Shown: piece after piece, positions 50,013 through 58,632 of the stretch
How positions within the stretch are numbered: position 1 is the stretch's first letter
Layout of the letters: each line of letters opens with the position of its first letter
Assembly (NCBI GenBank): GCA_035297145.1
Contig: DATGZN010000106.1
Span: forward strand, 1 to 64,000
Length of the DNA stretch: 64,000 nucleotides
Reading direction: 5' to 3'
Source: QHXW01 sp035297145
Lineage (GTDB): Bacteria; Acidobacteriota; Terriglobia; Bryobacterales; Bryobacteraceae
The notes under the pieces: generated by a model
Seen by the model: only the letters and a program-made list of their open reading frames with translations
What the model was told of the DNA's origin: nothing
Database searches by the model: none
Program-made: the position numbers and the translations under genes

Positions 50013-50364
50013 GAGACTCTTGCCGAGTTCGAGACGGCGGATGGAGTCGCGAAGAGGCAATTCTCTTTCATCCGTCGCAGCGTTGCCTGCGCCTTCGCTG
50101 TGCGGATTTCAGACAGTACCCTTGACCCGCAGTGCGCTAATTCTGCGTTGACCAAACGGCGCGGAACGTCGATCGCAAATGTAGCGCACGGACACGCGCC
50201 GTTTGCGGGTACCTGCGGCCTTTCGGGTTCGTCTTGCCGAAAAAACCGCGGACCTTCCGCAGACAACGCGTTAGCACCGCGCTACAGGAGTGGGGTGGTT
50301 CAATCACTGCCGCTTGACCCGGAACGGGCGCACAATGCACCATTGCTGGAGATCGTGCTCGTTG
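50013..50364. other. 352-base gap between peptide gene and AraC gene
   Basis: No convincing gene is seen. It contains short hairpins (AAGAG/CTCTT around 50052-50067), the right copy of a 14-base repeat (50309-50322) and GC-rich sequence before the AraC-type gene. The minus-strand frames across it are antisense to the peptide gene and lack starts with ribosome-binding sites. Confidence 0.4.
50309..50322. repeat. 14-base direct repeat, right copy
   Basis: The second copy of GCCGCTTGACCCGG, 586 bases from the first, just upstream of the AraC-family gene. Confidence 0.55.
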
Positions 50365-51192
50365 ATGAATCGTGAAGCCCATACGGTCCGCGTTTCCAGC
50401 TACGGCGAGTTCCCAGTGCCAGTCGCGTTGCGGGAGCACGTGTTGTGTCTTTGGACACAATCGATCGCCGGCCCACCCGGTGAACACGCACATCGCGTGC
50501 TGCCCGATGGCTGCATCGACATCGTTTTCATCAACCACGACACGCCAATTGTTGTTGGCCCGTGGACCGAATCCTTCACCACCCGTTTCCCGCCCGGTAC
50601 CACGGTCGCCGGCGCGCGCTTTCATCCGGGGCGAGCGGCGGGCGTTCTCGGCTTGCCTGCTTCAACTCTGCTGAATCAATCCTTGCCGCTTCGCGATATC
50701 TGGAGCGACGCGGCGCATGCGCAATTTGCGCGGGTTGCCGATGAGCCAACGCTTCCCGCACAGCTTGCAGCGCTTGAGGCGGCACTGCACGGCTGCTTGG
50801 TGGACAAGGTGCCATTGGACCCTGAAGTACGCGCCGCCATCGACTGGCTTGCCCGCCATCCGAATGGTCGAGTGGAACAGCTCAGCCGATGGCTTGGCCT
50901 CAGCCACCGCCAGCTTCAGCGGCGCTTCTGGCTGGCCGTCGGCTACGGCCCGAAGATGTTCCAATCCGTGTTGCGTTTCCAACGCCTGTTACATCTTGCT
51001 TCGAGCGCGCGTGAGCAGCAAAGCCTGGCTAACTTGGCCGCCGCAGCGGGCTACGCGGACCAGGCGCACATGACTCGAGAGGTCGGGCGCTATACGGGTA
51101 GTCCGCCCGCTCGATTGCTTCGATCCGCGGCATGCACTTTGCAGATGTCCAATTTGTTCAAGACCGGCGCCAGCCGTCAAGCATATCCTTGA
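50365..51192 (+). CDS. AraC-family transcriptional regulator
   Basis: ATG 50365 is chosen; 25 extra codons are open upstream without support. The 275-residue protein has an N-terminal ligand-type domain (LPDGCIDIVFINHD, FPPGTTVAGARFHPGRAAGV) of the type found in AraC regulators of small-molecule stress, and a C-terminal HTH_18 (RVEQLSRWLGLSHRQLQRRF, LANLAAAAGYADQAHMTREV). It precedes a VOC-family gene, a common pairing in which the regulator controls its neighbour. Confidence 0.88.
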   Translation: MNREAHTVRVSSYGEFPVPVALREHVLCLWTQSIAGPPGEHAHRVLPDGCIDIVFINHDTPIVVGPWTESFTTRFPPGTTVAGARFHPGRAAGVLGLPASTLLNQSLPLRDIWSDAAHAQFARVADEPTLPAQLAALEAALHGCLVDKVPLDPEVRAAIDWLARHPNGRVEQLSRWLGLSHRQLQRRFWLAVGYGPKMFQSVLRFQRLLHLASSAREQQSLANLAAAAGYADQAHMTREVGRYTGSPPARLLRSAACTLQMSNLFKTGASRQAYP

Positions 51193-51269
51193 ATCCTATG
51201 ACTCGACGAGAGCTGTTGGCAGCCTTAGCGGCAGTCGACGCCGCGCTTATTCCTCGCCAAGGAGATGCT

Positions 51270-51692
51270 ATGAACAAAATCGGAAATCTCAACATTCTAT
51301 TTGTCGCTGGCTTCGGTCCAATCGTTGGTGACAGGGAGCCAAGCCGGAAGCTCTATCAACAGACCTTTGGCATCCCCTTCAAAGAGGAAAACGGCGGCTA
51401 CCTGCATACCGACGCATTGGAAGGAGTGAAGAGCTTTGCCCTTTGGCCACTGTCCCAGGCCGCAGAGTCATGTTTTGGCAAAGATTCGTGGCCCGCGGAG
51501 GTCCCGATTCCACAAGCCTGGCTTGAGTTCGACGTGGAGAACGTGGAGAAGGCAACCGCGGAACTGGAGTCGCGCGGCTATCGCATGCTGGTCAAGGACA
51601 GGAAAGAACCGTGGGGCCAGACCGTCACCCGTTTTCTCTCACCGGAAGGACTGCTGATCGGGATTACATTCACCCCGTGGATGCGAAAATAG
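51270..51692 (+). CDS. VOC-superfamily (glyoxalase/bleomycin-resistance-like) protein
   Basis: The start at 51270 has AAGGAG five bases upstream; an ATG at 51198 is also in frame and would add a hydrophobic N-terminus. The 140-residue product has paired beta-alpha-beta-beta-beta modules (ILFVAGFGPIVGDREPSRKL and WLEFDVENVEKATAELESRG) ending with TRFLSPEGLLIGITFTPW. VOC proteins are metal-dependent lyases, isomerases, dioxygenases or drug-binding proteins; which one applies is not clear. It follows the AraC gene and is probably regulated by it. Confidence 0.82.
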   Translation: MNKIGNLNILFVAGFGPIVGDREPSRKLYQQTFGIPFKEENGGYLHTDALEGVKSFALWPLSQAAESCFGKDSWPAEVPIPQAWLEFDVENVEKATAELESRGYRMLVKDRKEPWGQTVTRFLSPEGLLIGITFTPWMRK

Positions 51693-51775
51693 TTTCTCAG
51701 CTGCACTAAATAGCCGGCGCATTGCGGGCGGCAAAATGCGCCGGTGTCCAACTTGTTACAATTCTCTTTCTCCTC

Positions 51776-52501
51776 ATGGCCGCCCGCGTTTCCCTGTTCG
51801 TCACTTGCATTGTGGACCAGTTGTTTCCCACGGTGGGGGTGGCTGCCGTTGACGTGCTGGAGCGCCTGGGCTTTCGCGTGGATTTTCCGGAACAGCAAAC
51901 CTGCTGTGGGCAGCCAGCATTTAATACCGGCTACCGCGAGGAAGCACGCCAGGTGGCACGGCACTTCCTGAACGTGTTTGCCCATGCGGATTACATCGTG
52001 GTGCCATCGGGCTCGTGCACCTCGATGATCGCCCACCACTTCGCGGACATTTTCGAAAAGGAGCCGGAGAACCTGCGCCGTGCGCGAGAGCTGGAGTCGA
52101 AGGTGTACGAGTTCTCACGTTTTCTGATCGAGATTGCCCATGTCGAGGACGTGGGCGCGCGTCTCGAAGAAGTCGTCACGTATCACGATAGCTGCCATGC
52201 GCTACGTGAGTTAAACGTAAAGGACGGACCACGGCGCCTGCTCGGCCATGTACGCGGTCTGGAGTTGCGCGAGATGGACGCAGCCGAGGAATGCTGCGGA
52301 TTCGGCGGCACGTTCTCGGTCAAATTCGCCGAGGTCTCGGGCGGCATGGCGCGCACCAAAATCGATTCCATCGTCCGGACCGGCGCCTCCACCGTTGTTT
52401 CGCTCGATTCCAGTTGCCTGATGCAGTTACAGGGCGCCCTTTCACGGGCCGGCCTTCCCATTCGCACCATGCATCTGGCGGAAGTGCTCGCGTCCCGCTG
52501 A
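51776..52501 (+). CDS. lutA: L-lactate utilisation protein A (Fe-S, CCG domains)
   Basis: ATG 51776 is preferred, giving MAARVSLFVTCIVDQLFP, a typical LutA/LldE start. The ~241-residue protein contains two CCG domains, QTCCGQPAFNTG and AEECCGFGGTFS, with SGSCTSMIAHH and HDSCHALREL. LutABC together oxidise L-lactate to pyruvate through iron-sulfur clusters. It is the first gene of the lut operon here, 15 bases before lutB. Confidence 0.9.
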   Translation: MAARVSLFVTCIVDQLFPTVGVAAVDVLERLGFRVDFPEQQTCCGQPAFNTGYREEARQVARHFLNVFAHADYIVVPSGSCTSMIAHHFADIFEKEPENLRRARELESKVYEFSRFLIEIAHVEDVGARLEEVVTYHDSCHALRELNVKDGPRRLLGHVRGLELREMDAAEECCGFGGTFSVKFAEVSGGMARTKIDSIVRTGASTVVSLDSSCLMQLQGALSRAGLPIRTMHLAEVLASR

Positions 52502-52516
52502 GGTATGTCCTGACCT

Positions 52517-53929
52517 ATGTCCGCCGCCTTCGACGAGAAGATTCACGAAACGCTGGCCGACCCCAAACTCCAGCTTGCGATCTATAAAGCTACCGGACGC
52601 CTGGTGGAAGAGCGGCGGAAAGCTATCGAGCCCGATCTCTGTCCCGATTATCAGGAGCTGCGGACTCACGCCAATGCCGTCAAGCGGCACACCATCGAGC
52701 ACCTCGATTACTACCTCGAAGAATTCGCACGCCAGGTCGAAGCGCACGGCGGCAAGGTCATTTTCTGTAAGGACGCCGAAGAGGTCGCGGATTTTGTGCT
52801 TTCTCTCGCCAAGGAGCGGCGCGCGGAGCTGATCGTCAAGTCCAAGTCGATGACGACGGAAGAGATCGATCTGAACGAGCGGCTCGAACACCACCATCTG
52901 GAATCGGTCGAGACCGATCTCGGCGAGTACATCATTCAACTTGCGCATGAACGGCCCTACCACATCGTGGCACCGGCCTTGCACAAGACACGGGAGCAGG
53001 TCGCCGATCTCCTCACCGACCGGCTGGGTGTCCCCCGCGAGACCGTGATCGAGAAGCAGACCATGATCGCCCGCGCCGTGTTGCGTGAAAAATTTCTGGC
53101 GGCCGATATCGGCATCAGCGGGGCGAACTTTCTCGTCGCCGATTCGGGCGCCGTGGTGATTGTGGAGAATGAAGGCAACGCCCGGCTGACAACTTCCGCG
53201 CCCAAAATTCATATCGCAGTGGCAGGCATCGAGAAACTGATTCCGCGCGCGCAGGATCTCGCCGTGTTTCTCAAGCTCCTGGGCCGCAGTGCGACCGGAC
53301 AGCGCCTCACGGTCTACACTTCCTTTCTTTCCGGGCCCAGGCGAGAGGACGAGATCGACGGACCCGATGAATTTTACGTTGTGCTCCTCGACAACGGGCG
53401 CACCAAGGTTCTGGCCGATCGCGACAAGCGCCAGTCGCTCTATTGCATCCGTTGTGGCGCGTGTCTGAATCATTGCCCGGTGTATCGCAAGATCGGCGGC
53501 CACAGTTTTCCGTGGGTGTATTCAGGGCCGATTGGCGCGATCCTCACGCCGCAATTCCTGGGCGTCCGGCATGAACCGGGTCTGCCTTTTGCATCGAGTC
53601 TCTGTGGAGCATGCGCGGAGGTGTGTCCGGTCAAGATCGATATCCCGCGCATCCTGCTCGAGCTGCGCGCGGAAGTGAAAAAGGCGGAAGCGCGCGATGG
53701 TGAGGGCGGGCTGGAGCGGCTGGCTTTCCGCATCTGGGCCTGGGTGATGCGCCACCCGCGCATCTACGAGATGGCGGGAATGGTTGCGGCGTCGCTCGCC
53801 CCTTCCACTGGCGGCGGTTGGGTGCGCAATGCGCCCTTCGAGGTGGGTCCGCTGCGCGCCTGGCTCAGCCAGCGGGATCTGCCGCCAGCAGCCCCCAAAA
53901 GTTTCCGGCAAATGTGGCGGGAGCGCTGA
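52517..53929 (+). CDS. lutB: L-lactate utilisation iron-sulfur protein B
   Basis: The 470-residue protein has the LUD domain (about 60-300) and two [4Fe-4S] sites of ferredoxin type: CIRCGACLNHCPVY and CGACAEVCPVKI, as in LutB/LldF. It transfers electrons from lactate. The C-terminal helix region ends RQMWRER. The stop overlaps the start of lutC (TGATG). Confidence 0.93.
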   Translation: MSAAFDEKIHETLADPKLQLAIYKATGRLVEERRKAIEPDLCPDYQELRTHANAVKRHTIEHLDYYLEEFARQVEAHGGKVIFCKDAEEVADFVLSLAKERRAELIVKSKSMTTEEIDLNERLEHHHLESVETDLGEYIIQLAHERPYHIVAPALHKTREQVADLLTDRLGVPRETVIEKQTMIARAVLREKFLAADIGISGANFLVADSGAVVIVENEGNARLTTSAPKIHIAVAGIEKLIPRAQDLAVFLKLLGRSATGQRLTVYTSFLSGPRREDEIDGPDEFYVVLLDNGRTKVLADRDKRQSLYCIRCGACLNHCPVYRKIGGHSFPWVYSGPIGAILTPQFLGVRHEPGLPFASSLCGACAEVCPVKIDIPRILLELRAEVKKAEARDGEGGLERLAFRIWAWVMRHPRIYEMAGMVAASLAPSTGGGWVRNAPFEVGPLRAWLSQRDLPPAAPKSFRQMWRER

Positions 53930-54561
53930 TGTCGCGCGAAACCGTTCTGCACAAGGTGAGAATGGCGCTCGGCCGCAGCGCAGGGCAATCCGTCGACGAA
54001 CCGCTACCCGTCCGGCTGCTTGTCCCTGAAGTCGATATCGAAGCGCGTATTCAGTCGTTTTGTGAGCGGATTGAAGCTTTGGCAGGCAAAACCTACAGGG
54101 CTGCATCCGCCGTCGATGCGCGCGATTACGTATCGAGCGTCGTCGCGGGACGCAGTGCCGTCGCTTCGAACGCCCCGATTCTGCGGGAGTGCGGAGTCAC
54201 TTCGCTACCGGGCGTGCAATCCGGCTTCACGGACCGCGACGAACTGCGCGCCGTCTGCTCAACCGTGGCATGCGGCATCAGCGGTGCGGACTACGCCTTG
54301 GCCGACACCGGTACACTCGTCATGTTATCGAGCCGGCATGAAGCCCGTCTGATTTCGCTGCTGCCGCCCGTCTATATCGCGCTGGTCGCTCGTGAACGCC
54401 TGCTTACCGGTCTCGACGAACTGCTTAGCATTCTGCCGCATCCCGCCGAACAAACCAGCTCCATGGTCCTGATCACAGGCCCCAGCCGCACCGCCGACAT
54501 CGAGCAGATTCTCGTGCGCGGTGTGCACGGCCCGGGCGAGATTCATGTGGTCGTGGTGTGA
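53929..54561 (+). CDS. lutC: L-lactate utilisation protein C (LUD domain)
   Basis: ATG 53929 overlaps the stop of lutB by one base; the longer upstream frame is out of question as it would lie within lutB. The ~210-residue protein has the LUD/DUF162 fold: CGISGADYALADTGTLVML, PPVYIALVARERLLTGLDEL and the C-terminal ITGPSRTADIEQILVRGVHG. It completes the lutABC lactate dehydrogenase complex. Its 3' end overlaps the HD hydrolase gene on the opposite strand by 19 bases. Confidence 0.92.
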   Translation: MSRETVLHKVRMALGRSAGQSVDEPLPVRLLVPEVDIEARIQSFCERIEALAGKTYRAASAVDARDYVSSVVAGRSAVASNAPILRECGVTSLPGVQSGFTDRDELRAVCSTVACGISGADYALADTGTLVMLSSRHEARLISLLPPVYIALVARERLLTGLDELLSILPHPAEQTSSMVLITGPSRTADIEQILVRGVHGPGEIHVVVV

Positions 54562-55130
54562 GGGGCGCCGCTCCCGTTTAGCCCCAACTCCTGCGCCCTC
54601 GCTTGCATCGCGCGAATGCAGAAGTCGATATGCTCGTCCAACTCCACACCCATCTCAGCGGCGCCGTTCACGATGTCCTCACGGCTCACCGAGCGCGCGA
54701 ATGCTTTATCCTTCATCTTTTTTCTCACCGATTTCGTATCCACTTCATGGATGCTGCGCCCGGGTTTCACCAAAGACACTGCGGTCACAAAGCCGGCCAG
54801 CTCGTCGCAGGCGAACAACGCTTTTTCGAGAGCGGACTCACGCGGCACGCCACTATAGTTTGCGTGGGACAAGATGGCGCGGCGGATGTCCTCCGCGACG
54901 CCACGGCCCGCCAGGATGGGCTCACCCTTCATCGGGTGGTCCGGCGCGTTGGGATGCATCTCGTAGTCGAAATCATGCAGCAAGGCTGTTACCGCCCACT
55001 TGTTTTCGTCCTCACCCAGTTTTCGGGCATACGCCGCAACGCAACATTCGACTGCAAGCGCATGCTTGCGAAGGCTTTCCGATTTGGTAAACTCGTGCAG
55101 AATATCGAGGGCAGCGTCTCTGGTTAGCAT
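54543..55130 (-). CDS. HD-domain phosphohydrolase
   Basis: The 195-residue protein has the HD metal site: H23 (RKHALAVE), H52-D53 (ALLHDFDYE), and later His in ILSHANYSG and Asp in FACDELAGF. HD proteins hydrolyse nucleotides or other phosphomonoesters; a substrate is not evident. A 16-base palindrome (55166-55181) lies 36 bases before its ATG. It is convergent with lutC, overlapping by 19 bases, and divergent from the TonB-protein gene. Confidence 0.85.
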   Translation of the reverse strand: MLTRDAALDILHEFTKSESLRKHALAVECCVAAYARKLGEDENKWAVTALLHDFDYEMHPNAPDHPMKGEPILAGRGVAEDIRRAILSHANYSGVPRESALEKALFACDELAGFVTAVSLVKPGRSIHEVDTKSVRKKMKDKAFARSVSREDIVNGAAEMGVELDEHIDFCIRAMQARAQELGLNGSGAPHTTTT

Positions 55131-55165
55131 GCAGTCGTCATATCACAACCAGTCGGTAAGAGGAA

Positions 55166-55181
55166 ATTCCAAAATTGGAAT
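55166..55181. promoter_or_regulatory. 16-base palindrome, likely operator
   Basis: ATTCCAA-AA-TTGGAAT is a perfect inverted repeat with a two-base spacer in the 238-base region between the divergent HD and TonB genes. The gap also holds two AGCTAGTA copies (55216, 55242), an outer GTACCA/TGGTAC pair (55221-55226 and 55255-55260) and a TATATT box at 55248. No bound protein is known. Confidence 0.45.
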
Positions 55182-55368
55182 CTCAAAAGGAGAGTTAACA
55201 ACTGCCAAGTCTTCCAGCTAGTACCATCACTTACGATCTGGAGCTAGTATATTGTGGTACACTCGCTCAGAAGGTTCGGCTTGGCCGGTTTCCAAAACCT
55301 GTAACGTCGAGTCTGCCACTTGCGTCGAAGGCTAGTAGCGGGACAACGCGAACGCCAGTGGAATAGCA

Positions 55369-56355
55369 ATGCCTGAACTGTTACAAAACGTACCGCCCGA
55401 CGGCGACGACCATCTCGCCAGGCTTTATTCTCCTACCCTGGAAGAGCCTTGGTTCCGTTCTTTGATCCGCAACATTCGGGAGACTCTGAATCCCCCTCAA
55501 CTGCCACCGTTGCAAGTGACATCTAAGCCGGTTGCCGTTAAGGACATATGGGGCCTCTACGGCAAAGACAAGAAATCCAACGTGATGTCGTTGGCAATCC
55601 ACGCCACTGTGATCACACTGCTGTTTACGGTGTTTTCCAGCAAGGCTGTTCAGAATACGGTGAAGCAGGCCGTAACCAGCATCTCCATAGACATCGCGCC
55701 CTATCAGCCGAAGATGGCGCCGCAGAACCAGAAAATGCAGGGCGGTGGCGGCGGTGGCGATCGGTCGCCCACGCCAGCCAGTAAAGGCCGGCTGCCCAAA
55801 CCATCCATGAAGCAGTTCACTCCGCCCATGGCGGTGGTGAATAACCCCAATCCTAAGCTGCTGATGGACCCAACGATCATCGCACCTCCCGATACTCCTC
55901 TGCCCAACGTGAATATGCCGGTTTGGGGCGATCCGCTAGCTAAGATCGGCCCTCTCTCTAACGGACCCGGTTCCGGCGGCGGCATCGGAAGCGGATCGGG
56001 TGGCGGCGTTGGCTCGGGCAAAGGCGGCGGTTTTGGTCCTGGTGAAGGCGGGGGCGTCGGCGGCGGGGTGTTCAAAGTAGGCGGCGGCGTTTCGGCTCCG
56101 CAGGTGCTCTACAAAGTCGATCCCGAGTATTCCGAAGAGGCCCGCAAGGCCAAGTATTCCGGAACCGTGGTTTTACAATTGATCGTGGATTCGAGCGGCA
56201 AAGCCCGCGACATCAAAGTAGTCCGCAGCCTCGGATTAGGCCTGGATGAGAAGGCCATCGAAGCTGTGAACAAGTGGAAGTTCCGCCCAGGCGTCAAGAA
56301 CGGTCAACCAGTGGCAGTGATGGCCACGATTGAAGTAAACTTCCGGCTGTTGTAA
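55369..56355 (+). CDS. TonB-family energy transducer
   Basis: The 328-residue protein has a cytoplasmic N-terminus of ~65 residues, one transmembrane helix (VMSLAIHATVITLLFTVFSS), a Pro/Gly-rich periplasmic linker (GGGIGSGSGGGVGSGKGGGF) and a C-terminal TonB domain (about 245-328: VDPEYSEEARKAKYSGTVVL, LDEKAIEAVNKWKFRPGVKN). It would supply energy to outer-membrane receptors such as that at 2303. The long cytoplasmic N-terminus distinguishes it from E. coli TonB and is common in Acidobacteria. exbB and exbD are not adjacent. Confidence 0.9.
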   Translation: MPELLQNVPPDGDDHLARLYSPTLEEPWFRSLIRNIRETLNPPQLPPLQVTSKPVAVKDIWGLYGKDKKSNVMSLAIHATVITLLFTVFSSKAVQNTVKQAVTSISIDIAPYQPKMAPQNQKMQGGGGGGDRSPTPASKGRLPKPSMKQFTPPMAVVNNPNPKLLMDPTIIAPPDTPLPNVNMPVWGDPLAKIGPLSNGPGSGGGIGSGSGGGVGSGKGGGFGPGEGGGVGGGVFKVGGGVSAPQVLYKVDPEYSEEARKAKYSGTVVLQLIVDSSGKARDIKVVRSLGLGLDEKAIEAVNKWKFRPGVKNGQPVAVMATIEVNFRLL

Positions 56356-56724
56356 CTAGCCGCGCAAATAAGCGTCATCGCCGCGAATCCAGTCTTCCCG
56401 CACGGGAGAAAACACGTCAACTGCGAGAGAATCCTCCAGCGCTTCCACCAGGTGAGGCGCATTGGGAGGGATCGTAAGCGTTTCTCCGGCGCGCAGGATA
56501 CGCTCTTCTCCCAAGATGACAAAACGCATCAGGCCGCTCTCCACCATCGAAATCTGCTCGTTTGCGTGCTGATGGAGCGGAACGATGGCGCCCTTCCGTA
56601 AGCGGATTCGCGCCACGGTCATGGTCTGGCCGTGGATCATCTGGCGGGAAATTGCGGCGCTCAAATGTTCTTCGGGAATTTCGGTCCAGTTGTAATGTTT
56701 CACGCCGAACCGGTATTCTAACAT
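56356..56724 (-). CDS. small cupin-domain protein
   Basis: ATG 56724 is preferred; the upstream frame overlaps rfbA without a further ATG until 56829. The ~122-residue protein has one cupin domain (IVPLHQHANEQISMVESGLM, TLTIPPNAPHLVEALEDSLA), including the metal-binding HxH...E and distal His. These proteins are sugar isomerases, dioxygenases or sensors. Its start codon overlaps that of rfbA on the other strand (CATG at 56722-56725), so any promoters must be inside the neighbour or the transcripts leaderless. Confidence 0.75.
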   Translation of the reverse strand: MLEYRFGVKHYNWTEIPEEHLSAAISRQMIHGQTMTVARIRLRKGAIVPLHQHANEQISMVESGLMRFVILGEERILRAGETLTIPPNAPHLVEALEDSLAVDVFSPVREDWIRGDDAYLRG

Positions 56725-56731
56725 GGGGACT

Positions 56732-57493
56732 ATGAAGGGAATTGTACTTGCTGGCGGCACGGGGAGCCGGCTATCTCCGCTCACCAAAGTCACCAATAAG
56801 CACCTGTTGCCGATCTTCGACCGGCCCATGATTTACTACCCTATCCAGACGCTGGTGGATGCGGGGATCCGCGACATTCTGATTGTGACCGGAGGGAAGA
56901 ACGCCGGGCATTTTCTGCAACTGCTGGCCAATGGCAAGCACTTTGGCCTCAAGCACATTGGCTACACCTATCAGGAGGGCGAGGGCGGCATCGCCGATGC
57001 ACTGGCTCTGGCCGAGCATTTCTCCGAGGGCGACAAGATCTGCGTGATTCTGGGCGACAACATCATCCAGGGCACGATTCGGAGCGCCGTTGAGCGGTTC
57101 CAGCAGCAGCCGGGCGGTGCACACATTTTGTTGAAGAAGGTTCCGGACGCCGAGCGATTTGGCGTGGCCGAGATCGAGGGTAACCGGATCGTTGGCATCG
57201 AAGAGAAACCCAAGCGCCCGAAGTCGGATTTCGCCGTCACCGGGATCTACATGTATGACGCCACTGTGTTCGACAAGATCAAAACGCTCGTGCCCTCGCG
57301 GCGTGGCGAACTGGAGATCACCGACGTCAACAACGCCTACATCGCAGAAGGGAACATGACCTTCTCCTATCTCGAGGGCTGGTGGACCGACGCCGGCACG
57401 TTCGAGTCTCTGCTGCGCGCCGGCAATCTGGTGGCGCAGAGCCGCCAGCAAAGCGAGGCTACGGCGCGGCTGGTGGAAAAAGTCAACGCATAA
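56732..57493 (+). CDS. rfbA: glucose-1-phosphate thymidylyltransferase-like nucleotidyltransferase (short form)
   Basis: ATG 56732 is chosen over 56723 because GGGGA lies just upstream. The ~253-residue protein has the nucleotide-binding GIVLAGGTGSRLSPLTKVTN, the KHLLPIFDRPMIYYPIQTLV segment, VILGDNI and GWWTDAGTFESLLRAGN. It activates glucose 1-phosphate to dTDP-glucose (or similar) for rhamnose and other deoxysugars; at this length it belongs to the short branch without the C-terminal dimer extension. It opens a polysaccharide cluster. rfbB, rfbC and rfbD are not in the window. Confidence 0.88.
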   Translation: MKGIVLAGGTGSRLSPLTKVTNKHLLPIFDRPMIYYPIQTLVDAGIRDILIVTGGKNAGHFLQLLANGKHFGLKHIGYTYQEGEGGIADALALAEHFSEGDKICVILGDNIIQGTIRSAVERFQQQPGGAHILLKKVPDAERFGVAEIEGNRIVGIEEKPKRPKSDFAVTGIYMYDATVFDKIKTLVPSRRGELEITDVNNAYIAEGNMTFSYLEGWWTDAGTFESLLRAGNLVAQSRQQSEATARLVEKVNA

Positions 57494-57556
57494 AATGGCG
57501 GGCGCCGCGGCAGCCATCGGCGCCAGACCAGGAATCCACCGCGGGTTGCTGAACCC

Positions 57557-58615
57557 ATGCGCGTCGCGCTCGATGCCACTCCGCTCACGCTGACGACAGG
57601 AGGCCTCGCGCGCTATACCGTGGCGCTGAGCGCCGCTCTTGCTGAAAACTATCCGGAGGACGATTTCGCGCTCCTCAGCGGTCAGCCCTTTCAGATGCCG
57701 GCATCGCACCCTCCAAACCTGTTGCGCGGAGCGCCGCCGCGGAACGCTCTGGAACGCCGTTGGTGGATTTGGGGAGTGCAGCATGAGATGAACCGGTTGC
57801 AGTGCACACTGTTCCATGGAACGAACTTTGAAGTGCCGTATGCGCCTGTGCGGCCCAGCGTGGTTACTGTGCACGATCTGTCACCTTGGATGAATCCCGC
57901 ATGGCACCATGCGGCCGATCGTGTCCGCCAGCGCACACCGTTCCTAGTGGGTCTGCGAATCGCCACCATGACGATCACTCCCACTCAAGCCGTGCGTGCC
58001 CAGGTCATGGAACAATTCCGCGCTCCACCTTCGTGCGTGGTGGCCGTGCCGCACGGCGCGTCGGAAACATTCCGGCCGGCCCACACCGAGCATCGGGCGC
58101 CCTACTTCCTTTATGCTGGCGCGCTCGAACCTCGGAAAAATCTGGATCAACTGATCGAAGCGTGGCGCGCAGTCCGCAAAACGTATCCCGTGGATCTGGT
58201 GCTGGCAGGGCGCGAGCGAGCGGACTTCTCCCGACCCACCCCGGAGCCGGGTCTGCACCTGACGGGCGAGGTGAGCGACACGGATCTGGCCCGGCTGTAT
58301 TCGGGCGCCGTGGCCGTGGTTTACCCTTCGCACTACGAGGGTTTCGGCCTGCCTGTGCTCGAAGCCATGCAGTGCGGCGCGTGCGTTTTCATCTCGCAAG
58401 ACGCAGCGCTCCGGGAAGTGGGCGGAGATGCCGCATTAGCCCTCGACGGACCCAGCGCGTGGGTGGAAGCGATGCGCGCCGCGGCCGGCAGTCCACAATG
58501 GTTAGAGGAGCGCCGCGAAGCGTCTCGGGCTCGGGCGCGCGAGTTCTCCTGGACGCGCACGGCTCGGCTTACCCGCGAGGTGTACCAAGAAGCCATGCGG
58601 CGTTTTGCTTTTTGA
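57557..58615 (+). CDS. glycosyltransferase family 4 (GT-B)
   Basis: The 352-residue GT-B protein has the N-terminal acceptor lobe (RVALDATPLTLTTGGLARYT, VTVHDLSPWMNPAWH) and the C-terminal donor lobe (FLYAGALEPRKNLDQLIEAW, VYPSHYEGFGLPVLEAMQCG, with the EX7E-type glutamates). It transfers a nucleotide-activated sugar, for example a rhamnose or mannose, to a growing lipid-linked chain. It starts 63 bases after rfbA and is the first of three successive glycosyltransferase genes. Confidence 0.9.
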   Translation: MRVALDATPLTLTTGGLARYTVALSAALAENYPEDDFALLSGQPFQMPASHPPNLLRGAPPRNALERRWWIWGVQHEMNRLQCTLFHGTNFEVPYAPVRPSVVTVHDLSPWMNPAWHHAADRVRQRTPFLVGLRIATMTITPTQAVRAQVMEQFRAPPSCVVAVPHGASETFRPAHTEHRAPYFLYAGALEPRKNLDQLIEAWRAVRKTYPVDLVLAGRERADFSRPTPEPGLHLTGEVSDTDLARLYSGAVAVVYPSHYEGFGLPVLEAMQCGACVFISQDAALREVGGDAALALDGPSAWVEAMRAAAGSPQWLEERREASRARAREFSWTRTARLTREVYQEAMRRFAF

Positions 58616-58632
58616 TATGGCACCCGTTTGAT

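Noticed and set aside
49808..50266. Long minus-strand frame across the double-glycine peptide gene
   Set aside because: Low-complexity Ser-rich product without start signals; the plus-strand peptide gene has a promoter, ribosome-binding site and a recognisable leader.
53818..53928. Longer N-terminus for lutC
   Set aside because: It would lie inside the end of lutB in another frame; the ATG at 53929 overlaps the lutB stop in the usual coupled manner.
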